Shown: positions 24,894 to 39,448 of the stretch, piece by piece
How positions within the stretch are numbered: position 1 is the first letter of the stretch
How the letters are laid out: each line of letters starts with the position of its first letter
From: Pezizomycotina sp. ARF18
Taxonomy: Eukaryota > Ascomycota
DNA: 64,000 nucleotides
Assembly (NCBI GenBank): GCA_002224055.1
Contig: AZLU01000074.1
Span: 36,233 to 100,232 of the forward strand
Direction: 5' to 3'
Notes under the pieces: generated by a model
What the model saw: the letters and a program-made list of their open reading frames with translations, nothing else
Database searches by the model: none
Told to the model about the DNA's origin: nothing
Position numbers and translations under genes: made by a program

Positions 24894-26735
24894 CTCAAAG
24901 AAAATGACGCTCTATATTCTCTAGTTCCTTCTGCTCTTTCTCCTTTCTCTCTTTTCTTTTTCCTTTTTTCCCGCCCTGTTTATCCTGCTTTATTTCCACT
25001 TCTTTTTTCTTTCGTACAAAGAGCGTATTTTTTTGCCTCACAATTTTTCTTTTCCCCCTTCTCAGTTGATCTCCCTTCCTATCACTATTTCCCACCTGTT
25101 GTCTCTATACTGTATTTTCTTTTCTTTTTTTCTTCCGTTTTTAAAAGGATGGACAAGACAAAAATACAAAGACACGCAAGCCCAAGAAAGAATTACTGCT
25201 CGTTCGAAGTAAAAACTGTCGTGCCACCCTAGTCACTGTTTATCCTCCTTCGGTATGTGTGGGTGATTCGTGAGATGGGGGGAAGCCGATCAGATAGATG
25301 TGCTCGTACAGTCACGTCCACATCAGGTAGGTAGGTGGCGACACGAGAAGGGGAAAAAAGAAAAAGAAAAGAAACGAGAAGAAAAAGAGGAGGATAAATT
25401 AGAAATATATCTTTAAAAGTTGATGATTTCGTCAGACGTTTTAAACAAACAGCGAGCGTTTGCCGATAATTAGCCGATGTGGTTGCTGATGAAAAAAGAT
25501 AGAAGTGAAAGGGAAGAAAGGATTCCCTTTCAGTCTTAGAAAGAAGGAAGAAAGGGAAAAAAAAGCTTTAGTCCAGGCGCTCAGCAGAACGCACGTGATT
25601 CGACCGCTTATACATGCCTCTTAAGGTGACTTCAAAATCGGTCAATTAAAGGTTACTTGCTACTCTGCAATTTTACGTTCTCAATAGAGCACGTACATCG
25701 GTCGGTACTCGAACTGTGAGAAAGAGGAAGCATAATTATTCTATTTAGAATCTTTGTGATAGTCAATCCTCTATAGATCTATAAGATCTCCTCGAGGACA
25801 GGGAGAGGACCAGCAAATATACAGATCAGCCAGATCAAAGTACCATTTTCGGCAGAGGCTGCCGGGTACCGAGATGTATACTTACCTACTGTGTATCATA
25901 GTTCACAACTGTTTGGGTATAAAAAAAAGAAAGGGCTAGGCTTGTTTCGGGTCGAGCCTTTCTGAGATCTGTAAGAAGTATACTCCGTATACGACAGAAA
26001 CGAGTGAAGTAAGCTCGGAAGCTGTTTTGAAACCCAATTGGGGGGGTTCACTTAATTGCCTGGTATGTCATTCGCGCTTCGCGCACGTATACTCAGTTGC
26101 CGCGATGTTCTCTTTGTGAAGAAAAAGTAGCCGATGATTGATACTTTATGCTTGGTAGATTAAGTAGCATTATCTTTTCCCGGGAAGAACTTTTTTCTTA
26201 GGTAGTTTCGCGGCGCTCCTCGATTCGCAATTATTCGACTTGCAGGTCGGGAAGAGGCGCCGGTATATGCAGTGGTGAATAAGATGCTACTACTGCTTAT
26301 ACTCTACTCAAGGAAAAGAAAAAAAAGAAATATGAGGAAAATGGTTAAAAAAAAAAAAGGGGGTGGGAGAGCTTTGCAGCTCCAAAAACCTCAAGCAATG
26401 AGGCGATGCTGGTTTCGAGCTTAGATTTCTCCTTGCAACCTTCTCTTTTCTCTCAATTGCGCTCAGTGCAGTACGCACAGGCAGAGGTATATAAGGTATA
26501 TAGATTCTAGATATCTTGCTTTCGTCAAGTTTTAAGCGTCTGTATAAATCAGCGATTGAATTCTTCAAATTCATTGTCACTTATTCCAGTTCTTCTACCT
26601 CGCATCTCAACGCAGTCTTTTTTGACAAACCTTTTATTTTTTATTTTTATTTTTATTTTTATTTTTTATTTTTTTATACTGGGGCTTAAATTTTTGTCAA
26701 ACCTTGCAAAACAAAGTTCCTCTCAGGCCAGAAAT
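24894..26735. other. Divergent promoter region
   Basis: 1.84 kb between the divergent starts of the SS18-like gene (-) and the UDP-galactopyranose mutase gene (+). It has pyrimidine-rich tracts near both ends (about 24930-25060; TTTTA repeats at 26630-26680), which are common upstream of fungal start codons. No coding frame is supported. Confidence 0.5.
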
Positions 26736-28803
<2,068 letters not shown>

Positions 28804-29607
28804 AGCACCGTAAAAAGTAATAGAATAGAATAATATGTAACGAAGTAATGTTTGTCGATATAGAAAGGATTCATGGAAAGGTGGTATGTCGTTATTGTGT
28901 CATTCAAGTACTCCCAACAATATCTTTAGAATTGGTCTTGTTTGTTGTAATCTGCTTCGAAATCTCCGGGTATATTAAGTATGGAGTGGGCTGAATATGG
29001 GGTTCTAGAATAAATCTGGGGGTAAAAATTGATGTACGATTTCCACGCTCGAAGTTCCTTGTTTGTCTGGTTTTTAGAAAGAGGTCGTTCATCTCAAAGG
29101 CCCTGTGAGCGTCCTCACTGGTAGTTACGTCCATGCCACCAGAAATGTTTGTCGGGCCTGTCCAGCTGGGTTTAAACAATGGCCGTCGTTGTCAACAGAG
29201 ATATAGACAAGAGTGGTAGATAGTGCCATAGGATCATTATTCAAGACCTTCTAAATCTTTTCCAATTGAAGATTAATAAAAAAAAAAAATTTAAAAAAGA
29301 CCGCGGAGCACCCAACCTAACAAACCATATTATTGATGGAAATCCCGGTAACGAAAAGGAAATAGTTCTGATAATTTAGAAAAAGAAAAAAGAGAGAAAT
29401 AGAGGAAAAACTATAGGTGGCACATTGGCTGCTCGTGAAAGAAAGAGAAGAAGAAAAACCAGTATTATAAGTAAAACTGAAGAGTCGAGGAGGAAAGGCG
29501 TTAAGAAAAAAGTGACGATGCAAGTTATATGAACAGGTGAGAATGGAAGAAAAGGAAAGAAAATCGCTCAGAACCGCAGGGCTAGAAGGAATTGTCAGTA
29601 TAATCCA
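28804..29607. other. Convergent spacer
   Basis: A spacer between the 3' ends of the mutase (+) and eL27 (-). A 91-codon minus-strand open frame (28904-29179) has no recognisable motif and is not called. There is an A-rich run near 29279-29296. Confidence 0.5.
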
Positions 29608-30279
29608 TTATAACTCTATAATTTCGGCCAATGCCATATGAAGAACCGGATTTAGGTAAAAAAGCAACGTACGCGTGAAAAACCATCTGTTCTTCCCACT
29701 CTGATACCTCTCTCGAACACTTCTTGATCGTCTTCTTGGCCTCCTCGCGCTGCGTGGGCTCCTTGAAGGTATCGTTCGATACGACACCTTTCATCGTCTC
29801 CAGCTCGAGAGTGTAGCGGGTGGGCATGAGGTGGTTGTAGTTGATGACTTTGATGAACGGCTTGACTTTCGAACGCTTGGCGGTCCTCTTCTTCGACATG
29901 GACTTAGTGACCTTGCTCGGGTAGCGCTCGATACCGGCGACGAGGCGTGTCCAAAGTTGTGGGATTTGGTGCCATCATCCTGAACCTTCACGATAACGAC
30001 CTATAAATCGCAAAATTGACCACAAAACGTCAGAATCTCGGCCAAAGAATAAACCTTTTCCGCTCCAGCAAACACATGGAGATTATGGGAAGAAAGTCGT
30101 CGTATAGCGATCGAGAAGCTATTCACTTCTTGCCGGCATAACGTCCCTCGTGATGATTGCGACCGGCCTACTTTGAGACTATTTTCCAGAAAAACTACCA
30201 GTCAGCCTTTGGGAACTTCCACGACAAAAAAACAGACGGGTTGGTAGAAAGTAGTCGAATACCCGAACGTACACTTCAT
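29608..30279 (-). CDS. RPL27: Ribosomal protein eL27 (60S subunit)
   Basis: Large-subunit ribosomal protein. The minus-strand parts are a possible 5-nt first exon (ATGAA, 30279-30275), an intron at 30168-30274, an exon reading KPVAIITR then GRYAGKK, an intron at 30001-30126, [27 protein letters not shown] and the fully open block [54 protein letters not shown]. The C-terminus [13 protein letters not shown] lies in a neighbouring frame. That is the canonical eL27 order. Four or five one-base slips occur in a ~136-residue essential protein. After WFFT the usual short tail is not clear; the open frame runs about 18 codons further to 29608, which may be another slip. The ATGAA exon is inferred from phase and splice sites. 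Confidence 0.9.
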
Positions 30280-31185
30280 TTTTTATTGTTGCGATTGAGG
30301 AGTCGGATATGTATGATTGAAGGGATCGTGTCTGTGTACCTTCGAGGTTGGATTGTCGGTTGTTGGATGAGGTGGAAAATAGGTTATGCAATCTTGAATC
30401 TTTCTTTTTCTCAAAAAAAAAAAAAAAAAAAATAATAATAATAATAATCTCAATTGGAGGGCGAAGGGTATACCATAGTAGAAGCAGTCTCATCACTAAA
30501 GTCAGGGTTAGAGCCCTGAGGATTTTGAATTATATAATTAATGACTAAGCGGACTTCTTGGCTTTCTCTTAAAAACAGAGCTATTTGGAATTGGACTGGT
30601 TTGCTGTCGCGCTTTTGCCATTTTCGGAAGACTTTGCGTAACTATAGAGCAGCTGTCCCAATAGGGAAATATGTTATTGCACTAACGCAGGATACAAGGG
30701 GAGCAACCGTTCTTACACTGTATGTTATCTTTTTGTTTACCTCTCTGCTCCGGCTCTCTTCTTACACCTTCCAAGGCGAAAAAAAAAGGCTATTAAATTA
30801 ACCATCCCCGAAACCTTCTTTTCTTCCAGGTTCTCCTTCACTGCTCTAACGAAATCACAACTACCAAACATCTCTACACTAGAGATATCTATATCTATAT
30901 ACACTCTCGTCTGGGGAGACTAAGAGCTCAACTTTATCTCATCCGCTTGAAAAGCTTGCGAAGGCACCACTTTCTTAGATACTTTCTTCTTTCTATTATT
31001 CTGTCACCCATTGTCTTTCTTTTCTTAGGACTAGGTATGTGCAAGTCGGTGATATTGTTATGAGCTTTGCGAGAAGGAAATTTTTATTTATTTTTTATTT
31101 TTATTTTATATTTTTATTTTGTTTTTGCTAATGATGATTACAGAAAAGAGAGAACTCCTTGATATAAGTAGCGAAACGCTGGGAC
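30280..31185. other. Divergent upstream spacer
   Basis: It lies between the divergent eL27 (-) and coiled-coil (+) genes. It contains an A-tract followed by an AAT run (about 30413-30448) and ATTTT repeats (about 31078-31125). An 86-codon plus-strand open frame at 30541 has no family signature. Confidence 0.45.
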
Positions 31186-34100
31186 ATGTCAGAGTTGCCC
31201 ACAAACGATTCAGGTTTCCCAGTTCTCAAAAAAAGCGACTCCCAGACCTTCGGGCACGTGCCAATGTAAGTAAAAATCGAAGGCCTTCTCCTTACGCGAC
31301 ATGAAGAGCTATGTCTTTCCATATCTTAAATCAATTTTTTTTTCAACTATGAAAATAGACATGACATTGTTTCGTTCTTACAGGTGGATTCATCGGACCC
31401 AGCGCGCAGTCCGGCGCCGCTTCCCCTGAACCCGACCCCGAATTCTCCTGTCAGAGCTGTTCCGGCCATCGCGTCGAGGTCGCAGTCTCCTACCAAGACT
31501 TTCAATCCCGTGAACAATCTACACCGCAGGATCAACTCTTTCCAAGCACCGCCGCCTTCCAGCAGCAACGTGCGCGATTTATCTGCCAAGCTCAATAGCT
31601 CTGTTAGCGGAACCCCTGGTTCTCCTACGAAAAGCCAACCACGCCGCTTGCCTCTGTGGCTAATCGGTGGGTAGCTTGAATGTCTATCAACCACCTTCAA
31701 AGATTCAGCTGGACAGCCATCGCCCCAGAAGCATCAATCAAAACCCGATCTGCGAAGAGAATATGAGACATTTCGATTCCTCCACCGCTTTTTCGTCTCC
31801 GATGCGCTCGGCAGCCGATGATATTGACAGGCTGACCCGCGAGCTTTCCGCCCCTCGTGAGCTATCAGCACCGCGTGAGCTATCGACTCCGCGGGAGCTC
31901 TCAGTACCACCACCTTCGGACACGGTTCAAGCGCTGTCCTTGCCACCAACCCACTTGAGCAAGCTTAATGCCTCCATTAAGTCTGGAGAGATCCAAATCC
32001 TGGCAGGCCAGCTGACAGATCTCCTGAACATTTCCAACAATCTTCAAAGGGAAATGCAAAACCTCACCCGCAGGTCTAAAGATAATGCCACCGATCTTCT
32101 ATCATGAAAGAAGCTACCAACTCTCGAGACGAGGATATCCGTAAGAGCCTTAAGGATCTAGTGAGTGGACTCAACATTGACGCCCAGTTCCACCAAGGCG
32201 GCTTGCCATTACCTCTGGCCCGGCGGAGAGCAGTGGCGAGACTTCTGGCGCACTCGCTCGGTATCAGTCTTTTGACCACGACCGCAATTTCGCAGACGCT
32301 GCTGAGAACGTCCTTCGGGCAAGCCAGGAGAAAGCCAACTCTATCTCCGTAACTTCCAGCAAAGCATTGAAGTCAAACGCTGGAAAAGATTACACGGGAG
32401 ATGGCCACGAAGGAAAACCAACGCCGTGTTCTGGATTTTCTGAAGAACTTCAGGGAGACCTTGACGCTCAAGAAAGAACATGAAGAGTGGCCTTGATGAT
32501 GTTCTTAGGACCATCAGGCTGTTTCGATTTCCGGTATCACTTCAGGGCCGTGGTCAAGTACGGTGGGGACTCATCGAGCGTGAAATCGATAAGTCTAGTG
32601 ATGTTCTTGACACATTGACATCACTGAAGGCTTCCCTCGAATCAAGACTTAAGGAAGTTTTAGGCGCCATCTCGGACGCTGCCGCTTCCAAGCGACCCAC
32701 AGCGACCGGGCCAGCGAACCTAGTGGTGATTGACCGACGTCCTGTCTCGTATCAAGGATATTGCCGATGGTCAGTCCGGAATGTCCGAAGATATTAGCGG
32801 TCTGTGCAGTCCTCCGTTAATAGCAGCGAAAAACAACAATGACAAAGCTGGACGTGATTTCGATCAGTCAATGAGCTTTTCGATGCTTTGGAGGAGATAC
32901 CCAGACAGTGGGAAGGAATGGTGGCGCCGGTAGCTCCAGCTGTTTGTCAGGAGATGATCTGCATAATCTCGCGTCTCAACTTGAGCAGAATTTCAACAGC
33001 AGACAACAGGCTACCGAGCCACGCTCAGTGTAATTCAACAGGAGATTCAAAAGCTCAATGTGCCAATGCTTCGCGGTAGCACCGCTGATAGAACGAGCTA
33101 CCAACAATTCTTAACGAAATCAGAAGGCTTCAACCTCCGCAACATCAGAACGGACTGAACCACGAAGATCAAAACGATTCTCTCTGAAATTCGTAACCTG
33201 GGTGCCCTACAAGCAACCGCGCAAGTGGACGGACCGCCACAATACGGCAGCACCGGACCAACCGCAGACGAGATTTCTCACATCGTACATACAAGCGCCG
33301 CAGAGTTGAAGAGTGCTCTAGCTAGGGTGCACGGAAGTTGCTGACAAGAGAAGGTAACTGAAAAAGCATTGGAAATAATCCTTCGAGAGGTGACCAAGAT
33401 TTCACCTGCGGTTCAGACTAAGGTTGCCGAGTTCGATAACCGCATGAGAGCACCCCGGCGGAAATCTCTACGAAAGTATGCGAAGAACTCAGGCAGGAAA
33501 TCGGGCTCTCAGAAACAGTGTCGGTGGCGTCGAAAAGGCTGTTCAGAGATCGCTCGAGATTATCATCCAAGAGCTCCAAGAATCAAGGATAGGGAAGTAG
33601 CCCAATCCAAAGCGTTGATCAAATCAGGTAACGACCATCACTGCGAAAGTTCCATTGCCGCAGTCAATGCCATCAGCGCTATGGGCAAGGACTTGAAGAG
33701 AACGGTCGAAAATCTCCAGAGTGACGTCAACGGGCGCGAAGAAGTCACCGAAAAGCATGGAGATCATTCTGCGCGAGATAGGATCAATTACCAAAGCTGT
33801 TACAGGTATATCTGAGAGGACCGTCGACAGGATCATGGCCAACGAGGTTTCAACGAGGACCTTAAAACCATCGTTCTCGATCTTCAAACTAGCGTCGTCG
33901 GCCGCGAAGCTCACACAGAAAAGGCTATGGAGAACATTCTACGAGAGGTTGCAGCTGTTAGAACAGCAGTCGAGAGCATTCCTCAGCCTGATCCAAACGC
34001 TCCTGTCTCGCTCGATAGGGAGACAAAATTTACTCTGGAAACGATCTTGAACCGAAGCACTCGAACAGCAGATGAGACCGCTTCTATCCAGGAGCTGCTT

Positions 34101-36079
34101 CATACTTTCCATACTAGTAGTACGGGAACTACACAAGCAACTTACCTTCTTCTACAAAACATGGAAAAGGCGCTCAAGATCCAGTACTTAACACCCACGA
34201 GCTACTTAAAGATCTGCAGGAGAAGCTCGGTCGACCACCAAGAATACTGCAGTCCATTGTCGAAGTTGCTAGGCTTTTATCCGGCCTACAGGATACAACT
34301 TCGAAGACAGTAGAAAAGTCCGACGCGTCAAAGAAGTCCGTAGAGGTCGTGGAAAGAACGTCACCAGTGTATCGGAGGAAGTCAAAACGCTCAGCGAGGC
34401 CTTATCCAAGAAGCTGGAAGAGCTCGAACAGGCCTATAAGGAGGCCAGCTCGCAAACATTATCCGCCATTGCCGCGAAAGATGACACCGAAGCGAAGGAA
34501 AAGATGACCAGCAACTCCAGCTCATTGAGGAGCTCACGACCTTAACCACGGCTTTGAAGGACGGCTTTAGCGAATCCGTGGTCACAGCCCACACCGAAGC
34601 TAAAGAAGTCATGAACATGTTGGAGACGAACAGCACACAGCAGAAAGAAAACCACGCTGTATTGCAAGGCGAAGTCCGCACGATAGCAGAAGCGCTGGAG
34701 GTCTTAAGAGTGAAGACGGGGAGCTCGCCAAGGTCCTTGCTGCCGTAACTGACATTGCTTTGTTGCTTGGGCAACCGAAAGAGGAGAAGAACCGGAGAAG
34801 TATGACGATACGGAAGTCAGAAACATGCTAGAAACGGTCCTCGAGGCATCAAGACAATTGGAATGCTCCCGAGCCTGAAAAGTACGATGATTCGGATGTC
34901 AAGGGCAAATTAGAAAGTCTTCTCAATCACTCAACCCACCAAGCCAAGTTTTCAACCCAGCTTGGTCTCATTGAAGAAATGCAGAAACAGTTGACGATAC
35001 GTCATCGAAAGTAGATCTTCCTCGAATCCCAGAAAACGTTGCTGGAAGCAAATCCCGCGGATGAGCGCCACGCCGCAGAGAGGCTAGGCTAGATTGGAAC
35101 GATCTAATCGGAGAAGGCCCGTGTTGACCACTCAGTGGCTGCGCTGAAGGCTGAGGAATCGGCGCTCAATTCCACCATTTCCAACCTTAGAGACGAAAAT
35201 GCGCCCTTGTAGCTCAGAAGCAACATCTCGCCGCCGAACTCTCCAGCTCAGACTGCTCTTGCTATCAGAAGGAAGAACTAATGCTCCTTGAAAACCGAGC
35301 AGAGACATTAGAACGTCGCTTCATCGATGGCGTTATCCACCAATCGCGAACCTTACTCATGGCGAATCCAAAGCGATTCCGCGAAACCCCTCAAGAGGAT
35401 TCACATCCTCCTGAAACAGGGTCGATCCGCTCAAGAAACCTACTGCGGCTAATAACGGACGTAGGATACTCAGTTTGAGCCAGATTGGACAGTCGCCTTC
35501 GAATGCCGCCAGCAGTTCAATGAGCAGAGCTCCTTCTATCGGAAGCAACATGCTCCTCTCTACATCTACCACGAGTGGTAGTACCCGAGTACTACTGCTT
35601 CTAGCGGAGGACCAGCACCCTCAAGAGAAGTCAGAGTGTAAAACTGTGGCAGCAGAGAAAAACCGCAGGGCAAGCTGGAAAGCTGGCGGTACCATAGTCG
35701 GGACGCTTCGCGAAGAAATCGACAAGGAGAATGCGACGCCGATTGAGGAGGAGGATGATTGCACGGCCTTGGAAGTTGCCGAAAGGCCTAAGTCTTCTTC
35801 ACCTCCGCCGTTGTGCGAATCAACTGACCTCGTTGCCATTGACCCTACACGGCAAGCCTCATCGCGGACCTGGACACCGGAATTAAGGCCTTAGAAGATG
35901 ATATCACAGACGATGAGGACAACTCCACCGGCGCCATGGTCGTGATTGGTACCGATGGGACGTCGCCAGAAGAAAACATACCCGCCAGCTTGAGCGCTAG
36001 CAGTGGTCCGAGGGACAGTATTGGCTTGTTAGGCGATGATGGAAGATCACTTAGTGGGGCTTCAGTGACCTTGTATTGA
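31186..36079 (+). CDS. Large coiled-coil protein with tandem internal repeats
   Basis: Not recognised as a named family. The inferred start MSELPTNDSGFPVLKK (31186) runs to an intron at 31266-31383; adding one A to an A7 run joins it to RLPDLRARAN and then VDSSDPARSPAPLPLN. The N-terminal third is disordered (PRDLSAKLNSS-type, SPTK motifs, a four-fold RELSAP repeat). From about 32000 onward it is heptad-like and rich in E, K, L and S. Repeated motifs are ALEIILREVTKI (33370), SMEIILREIGSITKAV (33757) and AMENILREVAAVRTAV (33927), with related TLETILNRS and NMLETVLEA further on. The C-terminus is serine-rich then acidic: IKALEDDITDDEDNSTGA, ending GRSLSGASVTLY at 36079. Fifteen or more frame slips break it into short open pieces. 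A structural or cytoskeletal scaffold is a guess. Confidence 0.65.
31838..31909 (+). repeat. Four 18-bp tandem repeats encoding RELSAP-type hexapeptides
   Basis: Four in-frame copies at 31838, 31856, 31874 and 31892 encode RELSAP, RELSAP, RELSTP and RELSVP. The copies differ at wobble bases, so they are not freshly duplicated. Confidence 0.85.
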
Positions 36080-36242
36080 CGAGGATTGATCCGGCCAACA
36101 CGGAATTTGCAAAAACGAATGCGATTTACTTACTAGTGACGAGGATATAAATTTTTCTCTTTTCTCTTACGTTGTTATTTTCTACTCTATGCGGTCGCTG
36201 CGAATAGAGCAATGATTGTCGTTCCTCAAATTGTTTTTACCG

Positions 36243-36269
36243 CCCCCCCCCCCAAAAAAAAAAAAAAAA
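36243..36269. repeat. C11A16 junction
   Basis: Eleven C followed directly by sixteen A, downstream of the coiled-coil gene. On the other strand it is T16G11, the same type as the run at 12495. Confidence 0.9.
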
Positions 36270-38493
36270 CTCAATCCCTCTCTCTGGTTTATAACCCCGC
36301 GACAATACCCAGGTTTGGAAAGGGCCATTTATGATTAAAATTACTGTTATTAAATTATGTTTACGGACTCTAAGGACTCTTGAGAGTATACCATGTCACA
36401 TGCTTCTATCGTATTTCTTTTTTTATTTCACCCTTAATGGTTTTTTTATTCTCTTCCTTTCCTCTGTGGTTCCTTTCAGGCAAGATTGTACATGTGCAAA
36501 TTGGCGTTACATGAGTTGTATAATACGGGTTATGGTCTTTTCTTGTTTTCTCCTTGCTTCCCATTCTTATTCTTTCTTTTCTCCTCCTTTTCTTTCCTTT
36601 TCAGATTATGTTCTTGAAAGCGGGCTTGAACTATCTATCATTCCTTCCTTTCGTTTGTTAAAATTGTTTAGTACGCTTTAAAGAGTCAACTTCAGCCGTT
36701 TTTTTCTCTACACCTCGTTTATCAATTAAAAAATCAAACCGGTACAACGAATTTAATACCAGGACAAATGCCGCTGCTATTCCTTTTATTCAATAGTGAA
36801 GATAGACTTCGTATCCCGGTTTATAACGTTAGACTTAGTACGCCTAGCGTTTATGATTATCAAAGTACACCCACGTCATGGCTGAAGGAGAGGGGTTTGA
36901 GGTCGGCGATGGGCAACGATAGGCAATGCATGGCTGACCACGTTATACGGTGCAGGAACCACCTAAATCTGCATTATGAGCAAACTCCGCTAGAATTTTG
37001 ATTTATTTATTTACTTTTTATTTATTTTTCTTTACTCAAATTGCAAATTAAAAAAAAAAAAAAAGCATTTATTCTGAACAGGTTTCTGAGACACATGGGG
37101 ACCATGGGGGGATCCACATGCCATGTGTGACCATGTGGCAATTGATCAAAGACATTGCTTTTTATAGATCAATAATCGAACGAGACCAGGTCTAGCTTCA
37201 GCGAATACATATAGCCCCCTCCGCTGCCGGAGTCCGGGCCCTCCAATCCGGATGTTCTCCGGCTTTTGCAGCAATTGATGCTCTTTCTCAAACCCTATTT
37301 TCTCTCGCTTCTTTCTCCTTTTTCTTTCCTCTTTTCTTCTTCCCTTCTTGCTTTTTTTTACTTTTTTCGTTTTCTTTCTTTTCTTTTTATACCAAGAAAC
37401 GAAAGCAAGCCCAAGCGCCCTGGTGTACGACATTTGCCTAGCCGTCTAACCGTACCCCAATCCAATACGCTCACACAAGAGTTCTAGGTCCTCTTAGTCT
37501 CTAGAGGGTATATCGAAGAAAAGGAAAGAAAATCAAGAGAACAATCTCGTCTTTTTATTCTTGCCCCTTAAACTTCCCCGCTGTTTCATATTATATATAG
37601 CTCCGCGATTCCTCAGAAAAGAGGTTAACTTATACGGGTATAATAATTAACGGGGAAAATATAAGACCGTATAAAAAAGAAGAAAAGAACAAAACGCCGA
37701 CACAATTACATTGTTGTAGTTCTACACATCGTTGCATGTCGAACTGTTAAGCTCGCTCCAGTTCTCTCGCTCACTTCACTTCCTTTCCTTTTTCTTCGCG
37801 TGTTATTGCAGGAAACATTTCATACGATCATATGCTTATTATGCGGATCTAGCACAAGAAATATCTTGTGTTAGTCCCTGATTCGTTCGAATAAACGTTC
37901 AGACAGAAGGAAAAGACGGAGCCTTTTTCTTATGGAGTAATATTTGCAGTCTGCTAAGTCCTGTTCATTTCTCCACGTCGCGAAGATTTTTTCAGCCTTG
38001 TTTTGCGGTTCTGTTAACCGTTTGGAGCTTCAAGCGGAATTCTCCTGGTGGTGAGTCTGGTGGGTGAGGAAAATTAGAAAGCGAAAGGGGAAAAGACAAA
38101 AAAGAAAAGAAGAAAAAGGAAAAACTGAAGAGAGAAGGAAACGAGAAGGAAAAGGAAAAGAATTCATCATTATTATATCTAGAAAAAACGCCAGGCAAAG
38201 GAGGGCAAAGAAGAGGATATATTAAACAGATATTGTCTTACTTTTACTTTCTGATATATAATTTAAAGGAGAAAAACAAAAAGAAAAAAAGAAAAAGAAA
38301 GGAAAGGAAGAAGGAAGAACCGTCTCTTACAGGGAGAGCTCGATGTCAGCCTCGTCGGGTGCGGTGCTGCGCAGTTGATCAGTATGCTAGTATCCCACTT
38401 GCTTGATTTCCTCGTTCTTCCTTTTCTTCTTTTTCCTTTCCCTTTTCCTTTTTCTTTCTTCTTCTTTTCCTTGCTATCGTAGAAGGGCTATGA

Positions 38494-38496
<3 letters not shown>

Positions 38497-38538
<42 letters not shown>

Positions 38539-38561
38539 TCTCTCTCCCTCTCCCTCTCTCC
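38497..38561. repeat. CT microsatellite
   Basis: An uninterrupted CT run of about 38 bases, then imperfect CTCTCC units to about 38561. It is flanked by further pyrimidine tracts. Confidence 0.9.
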
Positions 38562-39045
38562 GTCTTTCATTTCTTCTGTTCCATCTTTTTTTTTTCGAAT
38601 CTCTTCCTTTACCTCTTTTCTCCATCTTATGCCCTGGGACGGGAGGGAGTCGTGAGCAACTCAAGAAGTTTAAAGAAAATCCCCGCAGGTTAAAGAAACG
38701 AGAAAGAAGAGATCTACCGTAAGTTTCCTATCTGCCTCTGACTCTTTTGTTAGCTTACTTCTTATTTCTGTTTAGTTATTTTATCTGAGAATATTCATTC
38801 TTATCTTCGAATTCTCATCTTTGCATCTCTTGGATCTATATTTTTTGGGTTTTTTTTCTCTCTCTCGATTTCTTGATTACCTACAACTTTTACCTTTTTT
38901 TTTTTTTTTTTTCCGAGATGGCGCTATAAGAGGTAGTACCAGTAGTATATTTCAAGGTTCTTATAGCTTCCTTTCGTATTAGAAAAAGAGCACAATATAA
39001 ATAATATAAGAATAATATTTATTTATTATTTACCTACTTGAAAAG

Positions 39046-39070
39046 ATATATATATATATATATATATATA
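39046..39070. repeat. AT dinucleotide repeat
   Basis: About twelve AT units in an AT-rich leader region upstream of the gene starting at 39449. Confidence 0.9.
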
Positions 39071-39448
39071 AACCGCCACGGCCCACCAGAATTTTATAAA
39101 ATAAATAAAAGAGGACGGAAAGAGAAGAAAGAAGAATATTTTATTTTTTTTATTTATTTTTATTAGAGCTTCAAAACCTCCAACGTCTGCTAGACTCAGC
39201 CCCGACTACTGCACTTCGACAAACGATGACAATAATTTGACTACCCTCGTTCGCGTTCTGTCTTCTCTGCATCGGAGGCTATAAACTGAACGGCTTTTCT
39301 CTAATGCAGGTTCGCGAAGATAGCAACATTATTGTTTGAACAGATATACCTGCTACCAGTCGCTCCCGAAGAAGCACCACCATATTAACATTAATTTAAA
39401 AAAAAAAAAGATTTTTTTTTTTTGGACGAGGGTCGACAGACGGCCACT

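Larger units (their letters stand above)
36080..39448. other. Longest gene-poor stretch
   Basis: 3.4 kb without a confident gene. It holds C11A16 (about 36243-36269), pyrimidine-rich blocks (36400-36660; 37280-37390), purine-rich blocks (38080-38160; 38265-38325), a long CT microsatellite (about 38497-38560), an AT repeat (about 39046-39070) and a T22 run near 38895-38912. Two coding-like scraps are noted in the findings: a possible minus-strand terminal exon at 38327-38386 and an open basic stretch followed by a GTAAGT donor on the plus strand at 38719. Confidence 0.45.

Noticed and set aside
28904-29179. A 91-codon minus-strand open frame downstream of the mutase
   Set aside because: Protein-like at first sight, but it has no recognisable motif and lies in a convergent 3' region.
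37075-37142. CATG-rich stretch with small inverted arms (CCACATG/CATGTGG)
   Set aside because: The arms are only seven bases, so a hairpin of this size is expected by chance.
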